Source: Ignavibacteria bacterium (GTDB lineage Bacteria > Bacteroidota > Ignavibacteria > Tepidaquicellales > Tepidaquicellaceae). Taken from it: a DNA stretch of 64,000 nt. The notes beneath the pieces are model-generated. The model worked only from the letters and a program-made list of their open reading frames with translations. It made no database searches and was not told where the DNA came from. Shown piece after piece: positions 25,401 to 35,697 of this stretch. The stretch is from positions 434,001 to 498,000 of the forward strand of contig DATAJP010000003.1 of assembly GCA_036262055.1 (NCBI GenBank), read 5' to 3'. The stretch's first letter is position 1, and each line of letters starts with the position of its first letter. The position numbers were made by a program, and so were the translations under genes.

Positions 25401-25452
25401 ATTTAATAATGATAATCTTTATAGGACACTAACTACAGGTTAAATTACACAT

Positions 25453-28400
25453 ATGAAAATCAATAAAATCGTTTTAATTTTATCATTTTTTGTTGTAGTA
25501 AATCTTAATGCGCAGGATAAAAATCAGCTCAGCAAGACACAGGAATCCCCTGTCCAAAAAACTGACGATTATGTTCCTGATTTCAAAGTTATATCTTCAA
25601 ACAACTCTTATATTGAGTTGGAATTTACACCGCAATACATCGACCGGTTCAATTTCAAGTATTCCAGAAATTATGGCGAGCAGACAGGAAAGCCTGATGT
25701 TCAATTCAAAACACTTCCGGTTTTTTTACCGTCTCCCAAAGACAACCGGATTGAAATAATTGATTATAAATATGAGGATGTTCAGAATGTGGACATTAAT
25801 CCCGTTCCCACAATTAAAAGAGGAAAAGAGGAAGATGATTGGAAGTTTGATTATATAAAGGACCCGAAAGCTTATGGTGAAAATTCTTTTTATCCTAAGA
25901 ATGCAGCCGATTTCAAATTTGGCGGTATAATGCGGAATAAATATGTCGGAAGTATTTTCTTAAATCCCGTACTTTATAATCCTGTTACAAAGACAGCAAG
26001 AAAATATACTTATCTAAGAGTCCGCGTGGTCTTTTCTGGAAGCCCTCTTTATACAAAAAGAATTCAGGATGCTGAAGAACTCGGCTTGATGCAGTTTGCA
26101 GCATTAAATTTTGACGTTGCAAAAAACTGGTCAACAAGAGAAGAACTTCAGCAAACAGATGCAGGAATTGAAAACAGCATTTTTGCGTCGGGCGACTTCT
26201 ACAGAATTGAAGTAAAACAAACGGGCATATACAAAATCGATAAAGCATTTTTGCAAAATGCGGGAATAAACGTTGCGAACATAAACCCAAAGACATTTAA
26301 AATATACGGCAACGGCGGTCATATATTGCCTTATAATAATTCTGATCCTGTTGCGCTTGACCCTGTTGAAAATGCAATTTTTGTTGCAGGTGAGAATGAC
26401 GGACAATTTAACGACGACGATTACATTTTATTTTATGGAAAAAGTCAGAGTGACTGGAGCTATGATGATGTTAACAAACAGCATTATCATTATATAAACC
26501 CTTACTCTGCTTCGAATTATTATTTCATTTCCTTTGGCGGTGCTGACGGAAAAAGAATGGAAACAGTTGCTTCCCCTAATGTTCCGGGTGCAGCTCAGCT
26601 TACACAGTTCTGGGACAGATTTTTCGAAAATCCGGATGTAAATAATCTTGGTGCTACAGGCACAGTTTGGGTAAGTCAGAGAATCGACAACGGCAACGGA
26701 ATGTCGTTTAACAAAGAACTGCGCGGATATGTCCAGAATAGTGATATAAATCTCAGAATGATGTTTGGAAACGCATCAATACCACCGGCAACCTTTGAAT
26801 TGAAAGATGAAAACTCGAGCTATTATAATCTTATCGGTATTCCGGGAATTTGGGATGAATTCTCTCACATAAATTTTATTTACCCTGCTCTGAATGTTTT
26901 TTATAATCTTGGCTCAAACACAAGCACAAGGTTAAGATTATCACTCCCCTCGTCACATAACTCCAATACTGTTGCGGGGTATCTCGACTATTATGAAATT
27001 CATTATCCGAGAATGATGTCAGCTGATAATAATTTTTTAAGATTTAACTCTCCCGACACCAATGCAATGATGGAGTTCAGAGTCTCAAGCTTTAACAGTT
27101 CCGAGGTAAAAGTTTTTGATGTAACCGTTCCTTATAATACTGCCTTAATAAACCCTGTGAGTTTCAATCAGGGAACAGTAGTATTTCAAAAAAATATTCA
27201 GCTGGGAACACCTTCCGAGTTTTATACAATCGGTAATAATTATCTTACTCCGGGCGCAATTTCTGCTAAACTGAATAATCAGAATCTTAAAGGATTTTCA
27301 GAAGGTGCATCATTCATTATATTGTCCCCCACTGAATTTTTAAGCGCGGCAAACACTTTAAAAGCTTATCGTGAAACTCCCGGTCCGAATTATATTAAAA
27401 CTCATGTTGTTGACATAAACCAAATCTATAATGAATTCTCGGCAGGACTTCAGGACCCGGTTGCAATAAGAAATTATATTAAGTATGCTTATAACAATTG
27501 GAATATTAAGCCGGTGCATATTCTGTTTTTCGCTGATGGAAGTTATGACTTCAGAAATTTATATAATCTGAACACAAAGAACTATCTTCCTCCGTTTCAG
27601 TTAGACCGTCTTGACCAAAATGAAATTTTCAGTTATTGCAGTGACGACTTCAGCGTGGAGATAAATGAAAACTATCCTTACCCTAACAGCGCTACTGTTC
27701 CTGATTTTTCGTGGGGAAGATTATGTGTTAACTCTCTGCAGGAAGCAAACGATGTGGTTTCAAAAATAATTTGCTATGAAAATCCGGCAAACTATGGAAT
27801 ATGGAAAAAGAAAATTATGTATGTTGCAGATGACGGATGGACAACAACATATACAAATGGTGAAGAAGGTGCTTTGCATACTTCACAATGCGAGATTGTT
27901 GCTGAGCAATGCACACCTCCGGATTTTGAAAAAGATAAAGTATATTTAGTTAATTATCCGGCTATATATACACCTCAGGGAAGAAGAAAACCGGGTGTGA
28001 ACGAGGCAATTATAAAAGGCTGGAACGAAGGACGTCTTGTTATTAATTATGTAGGACATGGAAGCACGGACTTATGGGCGCACGAACAGGTTTTTGACAG
28101 GCAGGTCAGTATTCCGCAATTAAACAACGGATGTAAACTGCCTTTTGTAACAATTGCAAGCTGTGACCTTGCAAGATATGATGACCCGTTTTTTATAAGT
28201 GCGGCTGAACAGCTTGTGAATAAACCTAATGGCGGCGCAATAGGTGTTATTGCTGCTGTCAGACCTGTATATTCAGGACCGAATGCCGCGTTCAATGAAG
28301 AGCTGTGGAGAAATTTTATGTTCAAAAAAGATACTCTTAATCTTCCTATAAGAATCGGCAGCGCAGTCTATAATACTAAAAATGTCCCCGGACTTTCAGG

Positions 28401-29517
28401 CGATAATACATTAAAATTTACTTTAATAAGTGACCCGACTTTAAGAGTTGCAATTCCTCAATACTTCACGAGAATTGACAGCATTAATAACGTTCCGGGA
28501 ACCGAAACTGCGCAGATAAAAGCATTGCAGAAAGTCAGCATATACGGAAGCGTTTTGAGAACCGATTCAACTTTCTGGGATAACTACAACGGCAACATAA
28601 ACATGAAAGTCTTTGACGTTGACAGGTTTGTTACAGTATTTGATTTTGGAATTCCATTCAACTTCCGTCTTGACGGTGGAACAATCTTTAACGGAAACGC
28701 AAGCGTAACAAACGGAAAGTGGAAAATTGAGTTTGTTGTTCCGAGAGACATTTCTTATGATACAGGTCACGGAAAAATCATCACATATTTTAATAACTCC
28801 GGAACTGACGGTTCGGGATATACAAATAAATTTTTCCTTAACGGAATCGATTCTAATGCCGCAGTTGATACTGTAGGTCCAAGAATTACTCTTTATATGG
28901 ACAGCAGAAATTTCCGTTCTGGTGATATGCTAAACCAGAATACAAAAATCATTGCTGATTTCTTTGATGAAAACGGAATGAACCTTACGGGAACAATTGG
29001 TCATAAAATAGAAGCAGTTATAAATAATAACGAAAATAATAAGATTGACTTAACCCAGTTTTATAATTCGACAACAAATTATCAGAACGGAACGCTCGAA
29101 TATGCCCTCAATAATCTGGCTGATGGTAATTATAGCATAAAATTAAGGGCTTTTGATACATATAATAATGTTGGCGAAACACAGGTGGATTTCACGGTTA
29201 CAAGCAATAAACAGCTAACTATTGAAAACATATATAATTACCCGAACCCGATGAAAGATATGACAAACTTCCTATTTCAGCATAATTTTGACGTTCCGTT
29301 GAATGTGGATATCCGTATATATACCGTAAGCGGAAGACTAATAAAAGAATTGAATAAAGAGAATATAAGCGATAAATTTGTTCAGATAGAATGGGATGGA
29401 AAGGATGCCGATGGGGATGCAATTGCCAACGGAACATATATATATCGCCTTGTAGTCAAATCATCTGATGGTAACTTTAATGCAAATTCAACAGGTAAAT
29501 TAGCTGTATTAAAATAA
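25453..29517 (+). CDS. porU: Type IX secretion system sortase PorU (C25 gingipain-like)
   Basis: PorU cuts the C-terminal sorting domain from type IX cargo at the cell surface. The 1354-residue protein has a signal peptide (MKINKIVLILSFFVVVNLNAQ), long N-terminal beta domains, and a C25 cysteine-peptidase domain at about residues 640-1000. There the catalytic His lies in NYVGHGSTDLWAHEQVF and the Cys in FVTIASCDLARYDDP. A C-terminal Ig-like region ends in YNYPNPMKDMTNFLFQ and VSGRLIKELNKEN, a FlgD/sorting-domain-like fold seen in this family. It is somewhat longer than the best studied PorU. porV follows 36 bases downstream, a common pairing. Confidence 0.9.
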   Translation: MKINKIVLILSFFVVVNLNAQDKNQLSKTQESPVQKTDDYVPDFKVISSNNSYIELEFTPQYIDRFNFKYSRNYGEQTGKPDVQFKTLPVFLPSPKDNRIEIIDYKYEDVQNVDINPVPTIKRGKEEDDWKFDYIKDPKAYGENSFYPKNAADFKFGGIMRNKYVGSIFLNPVLYNPVTKTARKYTYLRVRVVFSGSPLYTKRIQDAEELGLMQFAALNFDVAKNWSTREELQQTDAGIENSIFASGDFYRIEVKQTGIYKIDKAFLQNAGINVANINPKTFKIYGNGGHILPYNNSDPVALDPVENAIFVAGENDGQFNDDDYILFYGKSQSDWSYDDVNKQHYHYINPYSASNYYFISFGGADGKRMETVASPNVPGAAQLTQFWDRFFENPDVNNLGATGTVWVSQRIDNGNGMSFNKELRGYVQNSDINLRMMFGNASIPPATFELKDENSSYYNLIGIPGIWDEFSHINFIYPALNVFYNLGSNTSTRLRLSLPSSHNSNTVAGYLDYYEIHYPRMMSADNNFLRFNSPDTNAMMEFRVSSFNSSEVKVFDVTVPYNTALINPVSFNQGTVVFQKNIQLGTPSEFYTIGNNYLTPGAISAKLNNQNLKGFSEGASFIILSPTEFLSAANTLKAYRETPGPNYIKTHVVDINQIYNEFSAGLQDPVAIRNYIKYAYNNWNIKPVHILFFADGSYDFRNLYNLNTKNYLPPFQLDRLDQNEIFSYCSDDFSVEINENYPYPNSATVPDFSWGRLCVNSLQEANDVVSKIICYENPANYGIWKKKIMYVADDGWTTTYTNGEEGALHTSQCEIVAEQCTPPDFEKDKVYLVNYPAIYTPQGRRKPGVNEAIIKGWNEGRLVINYVGHGSTDLWAHEQVFDRQVSIPQLNNGCKLPFVTIASCDLARYDDPFFISAAEQLVNKPNGGAIGVIAAVRPVYSGPNAAFNEELWRNFMFKKDTLNLPIRIGSAVYNTKNVPGLSGDNTLKFTLISDPTLRVAIPQYFTRIDSINNVPGTETAQIKALQKVSIYGSVLRTDSTFWDNYNGNINMKVFDVDRFVTVFDFGIPFNFRLDGGTIFNGNASVTNGKWKIEFVVPRDISYDTGHGKIITYFNNSGTDGSGYTNKFFLNGIDSNAAVDTVGPRITLYMDSRNFRSGDMLNQNTKIIADFFDENGMNLTGTIGHKIEAVINNNENNKIDLTQFYNSTTNYQNGTLEYALNNLADGNYSIKLRAFDTYNNVGETQVDFTVTSNKQLTIENIYNYPNPMKDMTNFLFQHNFDVPLNVDIRIYTVSGRLIKELNKENISDKFVQIEWDGKDADGDAIANGTYIYRLVVKSSDGNFNANSTGKLAVLK

Positions 29518-29553
29518 TAATAGATTTTTTTTAAAATAACGGAGGACTAAATT

Positions 29554-30669
29554 TTGTTTTTAAGACACTCAAAAATTAAGAACTTATGCATAATTCTTGT
29601 TATGGGTTTTATGTTGCTAAGTGAATCAAAAGTTTTTGCCCAATCAACGAACGCCGTTACTACAGGTGTTCCGTTCCTTCTTATAGGACCTAACTCAAGA
29701 ATGGCCGGTATGGGTGAAACTGGAACTGCAATTGCTGATGATGCAACTGCTATGCACTGGAACCCTTCAGGTTTGGCTTATCAAACCGTAGGAACAGAAA
29801 TCAGCTTTACACACTCGCCTTGGCTTGCAGGTTTGAATATCGGTGACCTTTTTTATGACTATGTCGCCGCAAGAAAATATATTCCAAGCATAAACGGAAC
29901 AGTCGGCGCAAGCTTGACATATCTTAACATCGGTGAAATCATTTATACGGATGAAACCGGAAGAACAGATGAAACAAGAAACTATAAAGCATATGAGCTT
30001 GCATTTGCTGTTGCGTATGCAACAAAGCTCAGCAAAGACTGGGGCGTTGGCGTAACAACCCGTCTCATTTACAGCCGTTTGTCTCCTGAAATTACAGTAG
30101 GTAACGAAAGAGGAACTGGAACTGCTTTCACAACCAGCTTTGACCTTGCAGGTCTGTGGAGACCTACTTCAGGTTCAAAAATCATTGCTAACAAGCTTTC
30201 AGTCGGTATGAATTTATCAAATCTTGGTCCCAAAATTTCATACGTAGATGCGGCTCAGGCAGACCCTCTTCCGACTCAGCTGAGAGTTGGATTAGGTTAT
30301 CTTTTATTTGAAAACGAAGGAAACAGCTTAACTCTGACAGTTGATTTCGCAAAGCTTCTTGTAAAAAGAGATACAACAGGTCAGTCAGATCCTTTTTATG
30401 AAGCAATTTTCACTTCATGGAGCGGTGATGTCTTAAAATCAATACAAACCTCTATCGGTGCTGAATACTGGTATGGAAATCCGAAACTTATTGCGTTAAG
30501 AGCAGGATACTTTTATGAAGATCCTTCATACGGTAACAGAAAGTTCATAACCTTAGGTGCAGGTATAAGATATAGCTTATATGGATTTGACTTCAGTTAT
30601 ATAAACGCTCTCGAGGAAAATCATCCTCTTGCAAATACGCTTAGGTTCGGTTTATCCGTAAGTTTCTAA
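29554..30669 (+). CDS. porV: Type IX secretion outer-membrane protein PorV
   Basis: A 371-residue FadL-like outer-membrane barrel that shuttles type IX substrates from the translocon to the PorU sortase complex. A signal peptide ends near SESKVFAQ. The family's N-terminal hallmark follows: GPNSRMAGMGETGTAIADD and ATAMHWNPSGLAYQ. Barrel strands fill the rest and the protein ends in LRFGLSVSF, with a terminal Phe suited to BAM recognition. The start is TTG at 29554 with the ribosome-binding site ggagg about 9 bases before it. A strong terminator closes the unit. Confidence 0.92.
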   Translation: MFLRHSKIKNLCIILVMGFMLLSESKVFAQSTNAVTTGVPFLLIGPNSRMAGMGETGTAIADDATAMHWNPSGLAYQTVGTEISFTHSPWLAGLNIGDLFYDYVAARKYIPSINGTVGASLTYLNIGEIIYTDETGRTDETRNYKAYELAFAVAYATKLSKDWGVGVTTRLIYSRLSPEITVGNERGTGTAFTTSFDLAGLWRPTSGSKIIANKLSVGMNLSNLGPKISYVDAAQADPLPTQLRVGLGYLLFENEGNSLTLTVDFAKLLVKRDTTGQSDPFYEAIFTSWSGDVLKSIQTSIGAEYWYGNPKLIALRAGYFYEDPSYGNRKFITLGAGIRYSLYGFDFSYINALEENHPLANTLRFGLSVSF

Positions 30670-30690
30670 GCTTTAATTAAATTTTCACAG

Positions 30691-30722
30691 CGTCATCCCT
30701 GTCAAACGGGATGACGTTTTTT
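30691..30722 (+). terminator. Terminator after porV
   Basis: The perfect 9-bp stem cgtcatccc / gggatgacg has an 8-base loop and is followed by TTTTTT. The stem sequence (gtcatccc) resembles the repeat families but the T run makes it a proper terminator. Confidence 0.88.
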
Positions 30723-30745
30723 ATATTAATACCCATATCAAAATT

Positions 30746-30777
30746 ATTCCCCCTTTGGAGGGGGTTAGGGGGAGGAC
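30746..30777. repeat. Family D repeat
   Basis: The sequence attccccctttggagggggttagggggaggac is the best preserved copy of this family in the window. It lies between the porV terminator and the next gene. Confidence 0.65.
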
Positions 30778-30816
30778 ACCTCTCTCCATTTTTTCCTGAA
30801 CAGAACAATCTATTTA

Positions 30817-33800
30817 ATGAAAAACAGAATTCTTTTTTTAATAGCGCTCATAACAATAATCCCCTCTTTATTATTTTCACAGAATAAATTCAACGGAAAC
30901 TACAAGCTTTCTCATCCGTTAAAGTTCGGAGCTGAAAATACTTTTAACTCAAATGCTTTCAAGAGAGGAAATGATTCGATTAAAGTTGTTGCAATCCTTG
31001 TTCAGTTTCAGGAAGATAATTCGGGTTTGACTTCAGGCAACGGAAGATTTGATTTATCCAATAAATACTTAAATCCATCTACAGGACGTGATACGGTAAT
31101 CGATGCTCCTCCTTATGACAGCGCATACTTTGTCGACCACTTAGAGTTTTTGCAAAATTATTTTACTAAATCCTCCAAAGGTCAGTTAAATATTTCTTAT
31201 GATTTATACGGAAGAGTTATTACTCTCCCTAAAAAAATGGAAGAATACTCCCCTCGTGACGGTGAGCCGCTTAATAAGCTCGGCGGATTGTTTACTGATG
31301 CATGGGCAGCAGCAGACAGTTTCATAAATTTCTCTCAGTATAATCCTTCAAATACTATGTTCATAGTATTTCATGCCGGAGTTGGTAGAGATGTCGATTT
31401 AAAATCAATTCTTGGTTTTGACCCGACGCCTTTCGATATTCCATCCGTTTACCTCGGATTAAAAAATCTCAGAGAATTTTTCGGAACAACATATAACGGT
31501 TTTCAGACACAGGATGGTTTTTTTATTCAAAACTCGGCTATCATGCCTTCAACCGAGCTTCGTGAGCTTGATTTAATCAGCGGTAATTTTCTGCTTGAGC
31601 TCGGCATAAACGGTTTAATATGCGCAAATGTCGGAAGTTTTCTCGGTTTGCCTGACCTGTTTAATACTTCAAACGGAAAAACTGCAATCGGAAGATTCGG
31701 GCTTATGGATGGGCAGTCAATTTTCAGTTACAGCGGTATTTTTCCTCCTGAACCGTCTGCATGGGAAAAATATTATCTCGGATGGGTTGAACCAATCCCA
31801 ATTTCTTACGGTGAGTTTAATTACAAAGTTAAAACTTCATCAACAGGCACGTTCTCCGATTCCACGATGTATAAAGTTTTGATTAACAGCAGCGAGTATT
31901 TCTTAGTCGAAAACAGAAACCGTGATGCATTAAATCTCGGACAAACTGTTTATACACGAAACCGCGCTTTCAATGATTCAACAAGATATACTCAGGATGT
32001 TGAAGGATTTGTTTATTATGACATTTCAAAAATCAATGGTAACGTTACCGATGTTACTACTCTCGACTGGAGCTTGCCGGGATTAATAAACGATACAGCT
32101 TATTACAAAGGTGGAATTTTAATCTGGCATATCGATGAAAACGTTATAAACGCTAATCTTGCTAATAACACCGTTAATAATAACATAAATCACCGCGGAG
32201 TTGACCTTGAAGAAGCAAAAGGCGCACAGCTTATCGGTGTCACTTTTAACACTCCTTTTGGTGAAGTAACCGGTGACGGTTCATATTATGATTTTTGGTA
32301 TCGAGGCGAACACGGCGTTCCATCAACGATTTATAAAAATGAATTCACTCCGACTTCATTCCCGAGTTCATTAAGCTACTCACTTGCAAACAACAACATA
32401 AACATTTATAACTTCGACACGATTCTTCCTGTGATGACTTTCACAGTCCGCATCGGCGGAAATACAGTAAAGCCAATAGCAAACTTCCCGAAATTCTTGG
32501 GAATTGATACAACGGGAAATTCGCAGCCAATAGCTTTCAATTTTATTGGAAATAATTCCGATGAAATTTTTGTCAATAATAATTATAGAACTTATGGCTT
32601 TAATTCTATCGGTAATAGCCTAACTGCTTCTGCTGATGGATTAATTGACACATCAGGGAAATATATTCCCGCATTAATGACAAATCCAAATAATTCAAAA
32701 CTTCTGATTGCAATAGGCAAATATTCTTTTAATTCTAACAACTCTATCAATTATATTGATACTAATTTTGTTAAACAATTTATAACAGGAAGTGTGTTAG
32801 CCTTAACTTCTGTGCCACTTATTTCAGATACCTCACTTTATACAGCATCGAATAAAATTATTTGGAAGTTTTCACCAAATCAGTCTTCACAAATCTCATT
32901 TGCTGATACGACTGTTATTCAGTTTACTAAACTTCAAACTTCCGATGTTGAATATATTACTATTAAACACAAGTATATAACTTCTGGAATTTTTCGTTCA
33001 GCTCCTGTTGAAAGAACGCTCATAACAACTCTTGATAATAAATTAATTCTTAACGGAACACAGTTAAATTTAAATTACAACATTCAGAATATTCAGCAGC
33101 CACCTATTTTTGTTCCTGTAAGCAAGAACTCAGACCAGAGCATTGTTTTCGTTGCTGATAATAAAGTTTATGCGTTAAACGACAAAGGGGTTATGCTTGA
33201 TAACTTCCCTGTCCAGCTTACATCTAATGTTACATCGGGAATATCAGTTGCTGACTTAAACAGCGATAATATTTATGATTTAATTTTTGTAACCGGAGAA
33301 GGAAACTTAATGGCTTATGGAATGGATGGAAAAATCGTTGATGGATTCCCTGTACTGGTTGGAGAAAATACAACTTCAACACCAGCAATCGGTAACTTCA
33401 ATGACTCTATCGGAATAATAGTAATGGGCAGTGATGGGTATTTATACGGTTTCAAAACTTCTTATGCTTATAATACGGCAAATGTCTTATGGAAAAACTA
33501 CCTCAAGAACTCTTCATTATCAAATTCGCAGTCAAATATTGCTTCCCAGTCATCATTCGCAACAAAGCTTCCTGCTGACCGTGTTTATAACTGGCCAAAT
33601 CCTGTTTATGACAACAAAACTTATATCAGATATTATTTAAACGGAAACGCAACTTCCGTAACAATCAAAGTTATGGATTTATCAGGAGAGCTCATCACAG
33701 AGCTTCCGGGAACGAAATTCCCTAACCTCGATAACGAAGTCGCATGGGACGTAAGCAGTGTTCAGAGCGGTGTTTATTACGGCGTTGTTGAAGCGGAAAT

Positions 33801-33849
33801 AGACGGAACAAAAGAATCACGCATTATAAAAATAGCAATTGTTAAATAA
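30817..33849 (+). CDS. Type IX-secreted M6 metalloprotease homologue lacking the zinc site
   Basis: A 1010-residue protein with a signal peptide (ILFLIALITIIPSLLFSQ). The N-terminal half follows the M6/immune inhibitor A layout: IKVVAILVQFQEDN, GLMDGQSIFSYSG, WEKYYLGWVEP and GGILIWHIDEN. The zinc motif HExGHxLGLPDLY should stand where it reads ANVGSFLGLPDLF (residues 270 on), so both His ligands and the catalytic Glu are gone. Residues about 760-890 form an FG-GAP/propeller-like region (VADLNSDNIYDLIFVTGEG). The C-terminus is a type IX sorting domain (YNWPNPVYDNKTYIRYYLN, VMDLSGELITELP). It is probably a non-catalytic surface protein. It lies just downstream of porU-porV. Confidence 0.88.
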   Translation: MKNRILFLIALITIIPSLLFSQNKFNGNYKLSHPLKFGAENTFNSNAFKRGNDSIKVVAILVQFQEDNSGLTSGNGRFDLSNKYLNPSTGRDTVIDAPPYDSAYFVDHLEFLQNYFTKSSKGQLNISYDLYGRVITLPKKMEEYSPRDGEPLNKLGGLFTDAWAAADSFINFSQYNPSNTMFIVFHAGVGRDVDLKSILGFDPTPFDIPSVYLGLKNLREFFGTTYNGFQTQDGFFIQNSAIMPSTELRELDLISGNFLLELGINGLICANVGSFLGLPDLFNTSNGKTAIGRFGLMDGQSIFSYSGIFPPEPSAWEKYYLGWVEPIPISYGEFNYKVKTSSTGTFSDSTMYKVLINSSEYFLVENRNRDALNLGQTVYTRNRAFNDSTRYTQDVEGFVYYDISKINGNVTDVTTLDWSLPGLINDTAYYKGGILIWHIDENVINANLANNTVNNNINHRGVDLEEAKGAQLIGVTFNTPFGEVTGDGSYYDFWYRGEHGVPSTIYKNEFTPTSFPSSLSYSLANNNINIYNFDTILPVMTFTVRIGGNTVKPIANFPKFLGIDTTGNSQPIAFNFIGNNSDEIFVNNNYRTYGFNSIGNSLTASADGLIDTSGKYIPALMTNPNNSKLLIAIGKYSFNSNNSINYIDTNFVKQFITGSVLALTSVPLISDTSLYTASNKIIWKFSPNQSSQISFADTTVIQFTKLQTSDVEYITIKHKYITSGIFRSAPVERTLITTLDNKLILNGTQLNLNYNIQNIQQPPIFVPVSKNSDQSIVFVADNKVYALNDKGVMLDNFPVQLTSNVTSGISVADLNSDNIYDLIFVTGEGNLMAYGMDGKIVDGFPVLVGENTTSTPAIGNFNDSIGIIVMGSDGYLYGFKTSYAYNTANVLWKNYLKNSSLSNSQSNIASQSSFATKLPADRVYNWPNPVYDNKTYIRYYLNGNATSVTIKVMDLSGELITELPGTKFPNLDNEVAWDVSSVQSGVYYGVVEAEIDGTKESRIIKIAIVK

Positions 33850-33854
33850 AATGC

Positions 33855-33896
33855 TGTGTCATCCTGAACGAAGTGAAGGATCCCATTCTTTTTATT
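33855..33896. repeat. Family B repeat (TGTCATCCTGAACGAAGTGAAGGATCC)
   Basis: The core tgtcatcctgaacgaagtg... aaggatccc is followed by a T-rich stretch. A near-identical copy lies at 41007-41045. It sits just after the pseudo-protease gene and could serve as its transcript end. Confidence 0.7.
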
Positions 33897-33962
33897 AAAT
33901 AAAATTTTTTTGCATTTCAAATTCAAAGTGAATTATCGTAATTGATAGTTCACTTTTCATTT

Positions 33963-35063
33963 ATGACAGAATTTTTCCTAATTGCGGCTGTTCTATATCT
34001 GTTAATTCATCTTTATATTTTTTCAGGATTATTAAAATCTTTTAATCTTAAAAAAACTAAAGACCTGCCTGCATTTGTTTCCGTTATCGTTGCAGCAAGA
34101 AATGAAAAAGATAATATCGTTCAATGCATCAATAGCTTAAAAGAGCTGACTTATCACAAAGGAAAGTTTGAAATCATTTTGGTTAATGATAAATCAACCG
34201 ATGACACGAAAAATCTGATGCTTGATCATACAAAAGGATTACCGCAGTTTGTCGTGATTGACTCACGTTCAACCGAATCAACCAACCTTAAAGGCAAAGC
34301 AAACGCAATCGATACGGCAATTGAAATCTCGAAGGGAGAAATAATTATGACTTCCGATGCCGATTGCATTATTTCGAAAAATTGGATTACTGAAACTGTG
34401 TCTTATTATGATGATAAAACAGGAATGGTCTGCGGTTTTACAAATATCAAATCCGATAAATCCTTATTTGAAAAAGTTCAGGCAATAGACTGGGTTTATC
34501 TGCTTTCACTTGCATCAGGAAGCTCGGGAATAAATCAGACTCTAAGCTGCATAGGAAATAATTTATCATTCAGAAAGTCCGCTTATGATGATGTCGGCGG
34601 CTACAACGGTATTGATTTTTCAATTACGGAAGATTTTGCATTAATGCGCGCAATCCATAAGCTGAAAAAATATAAAATAAAATATCCTGTAAACCCTGAG
34701 AGTGTTGTGTGGACTGAAGGTTGTTCCGATTTCAAAACTTTATACAAACAAAAGAAAAGGTGGTTTAAAGGAGGACTCAAAATAAATCTGCTTGGCTACT
34801 GCATGGGTTTTGAGTTGTATTCGATGAATCTTGCGCTCTTCTTCGGATGGATTTTTCTGCCTTTGCCGGTTTATCTTTTTGTTATTCTCATAAAATTCAT
34901 TTCTGAATTATTGCTGATTATCCCCGTTATGAAAAGATTAAATTTGATTAAGCTTTTAGAGTATTACATATTTTTTGAAATATATTTTGCAGCGTATGGA
35001 TTGCTTCTCCCGTTAACATTCATAACAGGACATAAAATAGAATGGAAGGACAGAAAGTTTTAA
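33963..35063 (+). CDS. Family 2 membrane glycosyltransferase
   Basis: From ATG at 33963 the product is 366 residues: one N-terminal transmembrane helix, a GT-A domain with the nucleotide-binding SVIVAARNEKDNIVQCINSL segment near 45, the DxD-type motif TSDADCIIS near 130, the acceptor-side ED in ITEDFALMRAI, and a RWFKGGL block (QxxRW-like, here KKRWFKG) near 265. Two or three C-terminal membrane helices follow. This is the plan of processive or lipid-linked GT2 enzymes. The sugar and acceptor are not evident. An upstream TTG (33942) is less likely as a start. Confidence 0.88.
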   Translation: MTEFFLIAAVLYLLIHLYIFSGLLKSFNLKKTKDLPAFVSVIVAARNEKDNIVQCINSLKELTYHKGKFEIILVNDKSTDDTKNLMLDHTKGLPQFVVIDSRSTESTNLKGKANAIDTAIEISKGEIIMTSDADCIISKNWITETVSYYDDKTGMVCGFTNIKSDKSLFEKVQAIDWVYLLSLASGSSGINQTLSCIGNNLSFRKSAYDDVGGYNGIDFSITEDFALMRAIHKLKKYKIKYPVNPESVVWTEGCSDFKTLYKQKKRWFKGGLKINLLGYCMGFELYSMNLALFFGWIFLPLPVYLFVILIKFISELLLIIPVMKRLNLIKLLEYYIFFEIYFAAYGLLLPLTFITGHKIEWKDRKF

Positions 35064-35066
35064 TTT

Positions 35067-35693
35067 TTAAAATTTTATTATAGGAAAGTGAAATCTCAAT
35101 CTGGTGTAAACCGTTGAGAAATCTTTTGCATGAGAATAGCCGACGTTTATATCAAAAATAAAAATTGTAAACCCTATACTTCCGCCAAAAGCAAGTATGT
35201 TTTCGGAAGCCGCAAGACCTACGTTAGTTGTATCAGGTAGAATAGTCCTCGATACATTCATCATTTTTGCCTCAAGCCCCAATATCGGTATAGTAAAATC
35301 AGTTTTCAGATACTTGCTCAAAATAATGTCAATGCTTCCGCCGAACGAGGTTACTTTTGTCTCGAATGAATTTAAAAAATACTGAGACTTAAACGCATCC
35401 TGACCGGGATACTTTGCATGTTCAAAAAATCCTCCGATGATAAATGGATATAATTTTGATGATGCAAACTCAAGCTTAACACCGAGCGTCAAAGCTTTTT
35501 CGGAATTATTACTCAATGCTTTTATCGGAAATGCAAACCCTATCATTGGAGATATAAACAGTCCTCCGGCATTCGGTATTGAGCTTGTTCTGTTTAACGG
35601 AGTGGAAGTGGTTGTATCCTGCGCGTTGGCATTTGCACCTATAAAACCGCCTAATAAAATAAGAAAAATAAAATACTTTAAATTCATTCTCAT
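35067..35693 (-). CDS. Putative outer-membrane beta-barrel protein
   Basis: About 208 residues from ATG at 35693 (MRMNLKYF...; an alternative ATG is at 35687), with a signal peptide ending ANANAQ. The mature part has regular amphipathic strands (GGLFISPMIGFAFPIKAL, LTLGVKLEFASSKLYPFIIG, GGSIGFTIFIFDINVGYSHA, YTRLRFHFPIIKF) typical of an 8-stranded barrel and ends close to an aromatic. It is the last gene of the prmC operon, 4 bases after the DUF2520 gene. Function is unknown. Confidence 0.72.
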   Translation of the reverse strand: MRMNLKYFIFLILLGGFIGANANAQDTTTSTPLNRTSSIPNAGGLFISPMIGFAFPIKALSNNSEKALTLGVKLEFASSKLYPFIIGGFFEHAKYPGQDAFKSQYFLNSFETKVTSFGGSIDIILSKYLKTDFTIPILGLEAKMMNVSRTILPDTTNVGLAASENILAFGGSIGFTIFIFDINVGYSHAKDFSTVYTRLRFHFPIIKF

Positions 35694-35697
35694 AAAA

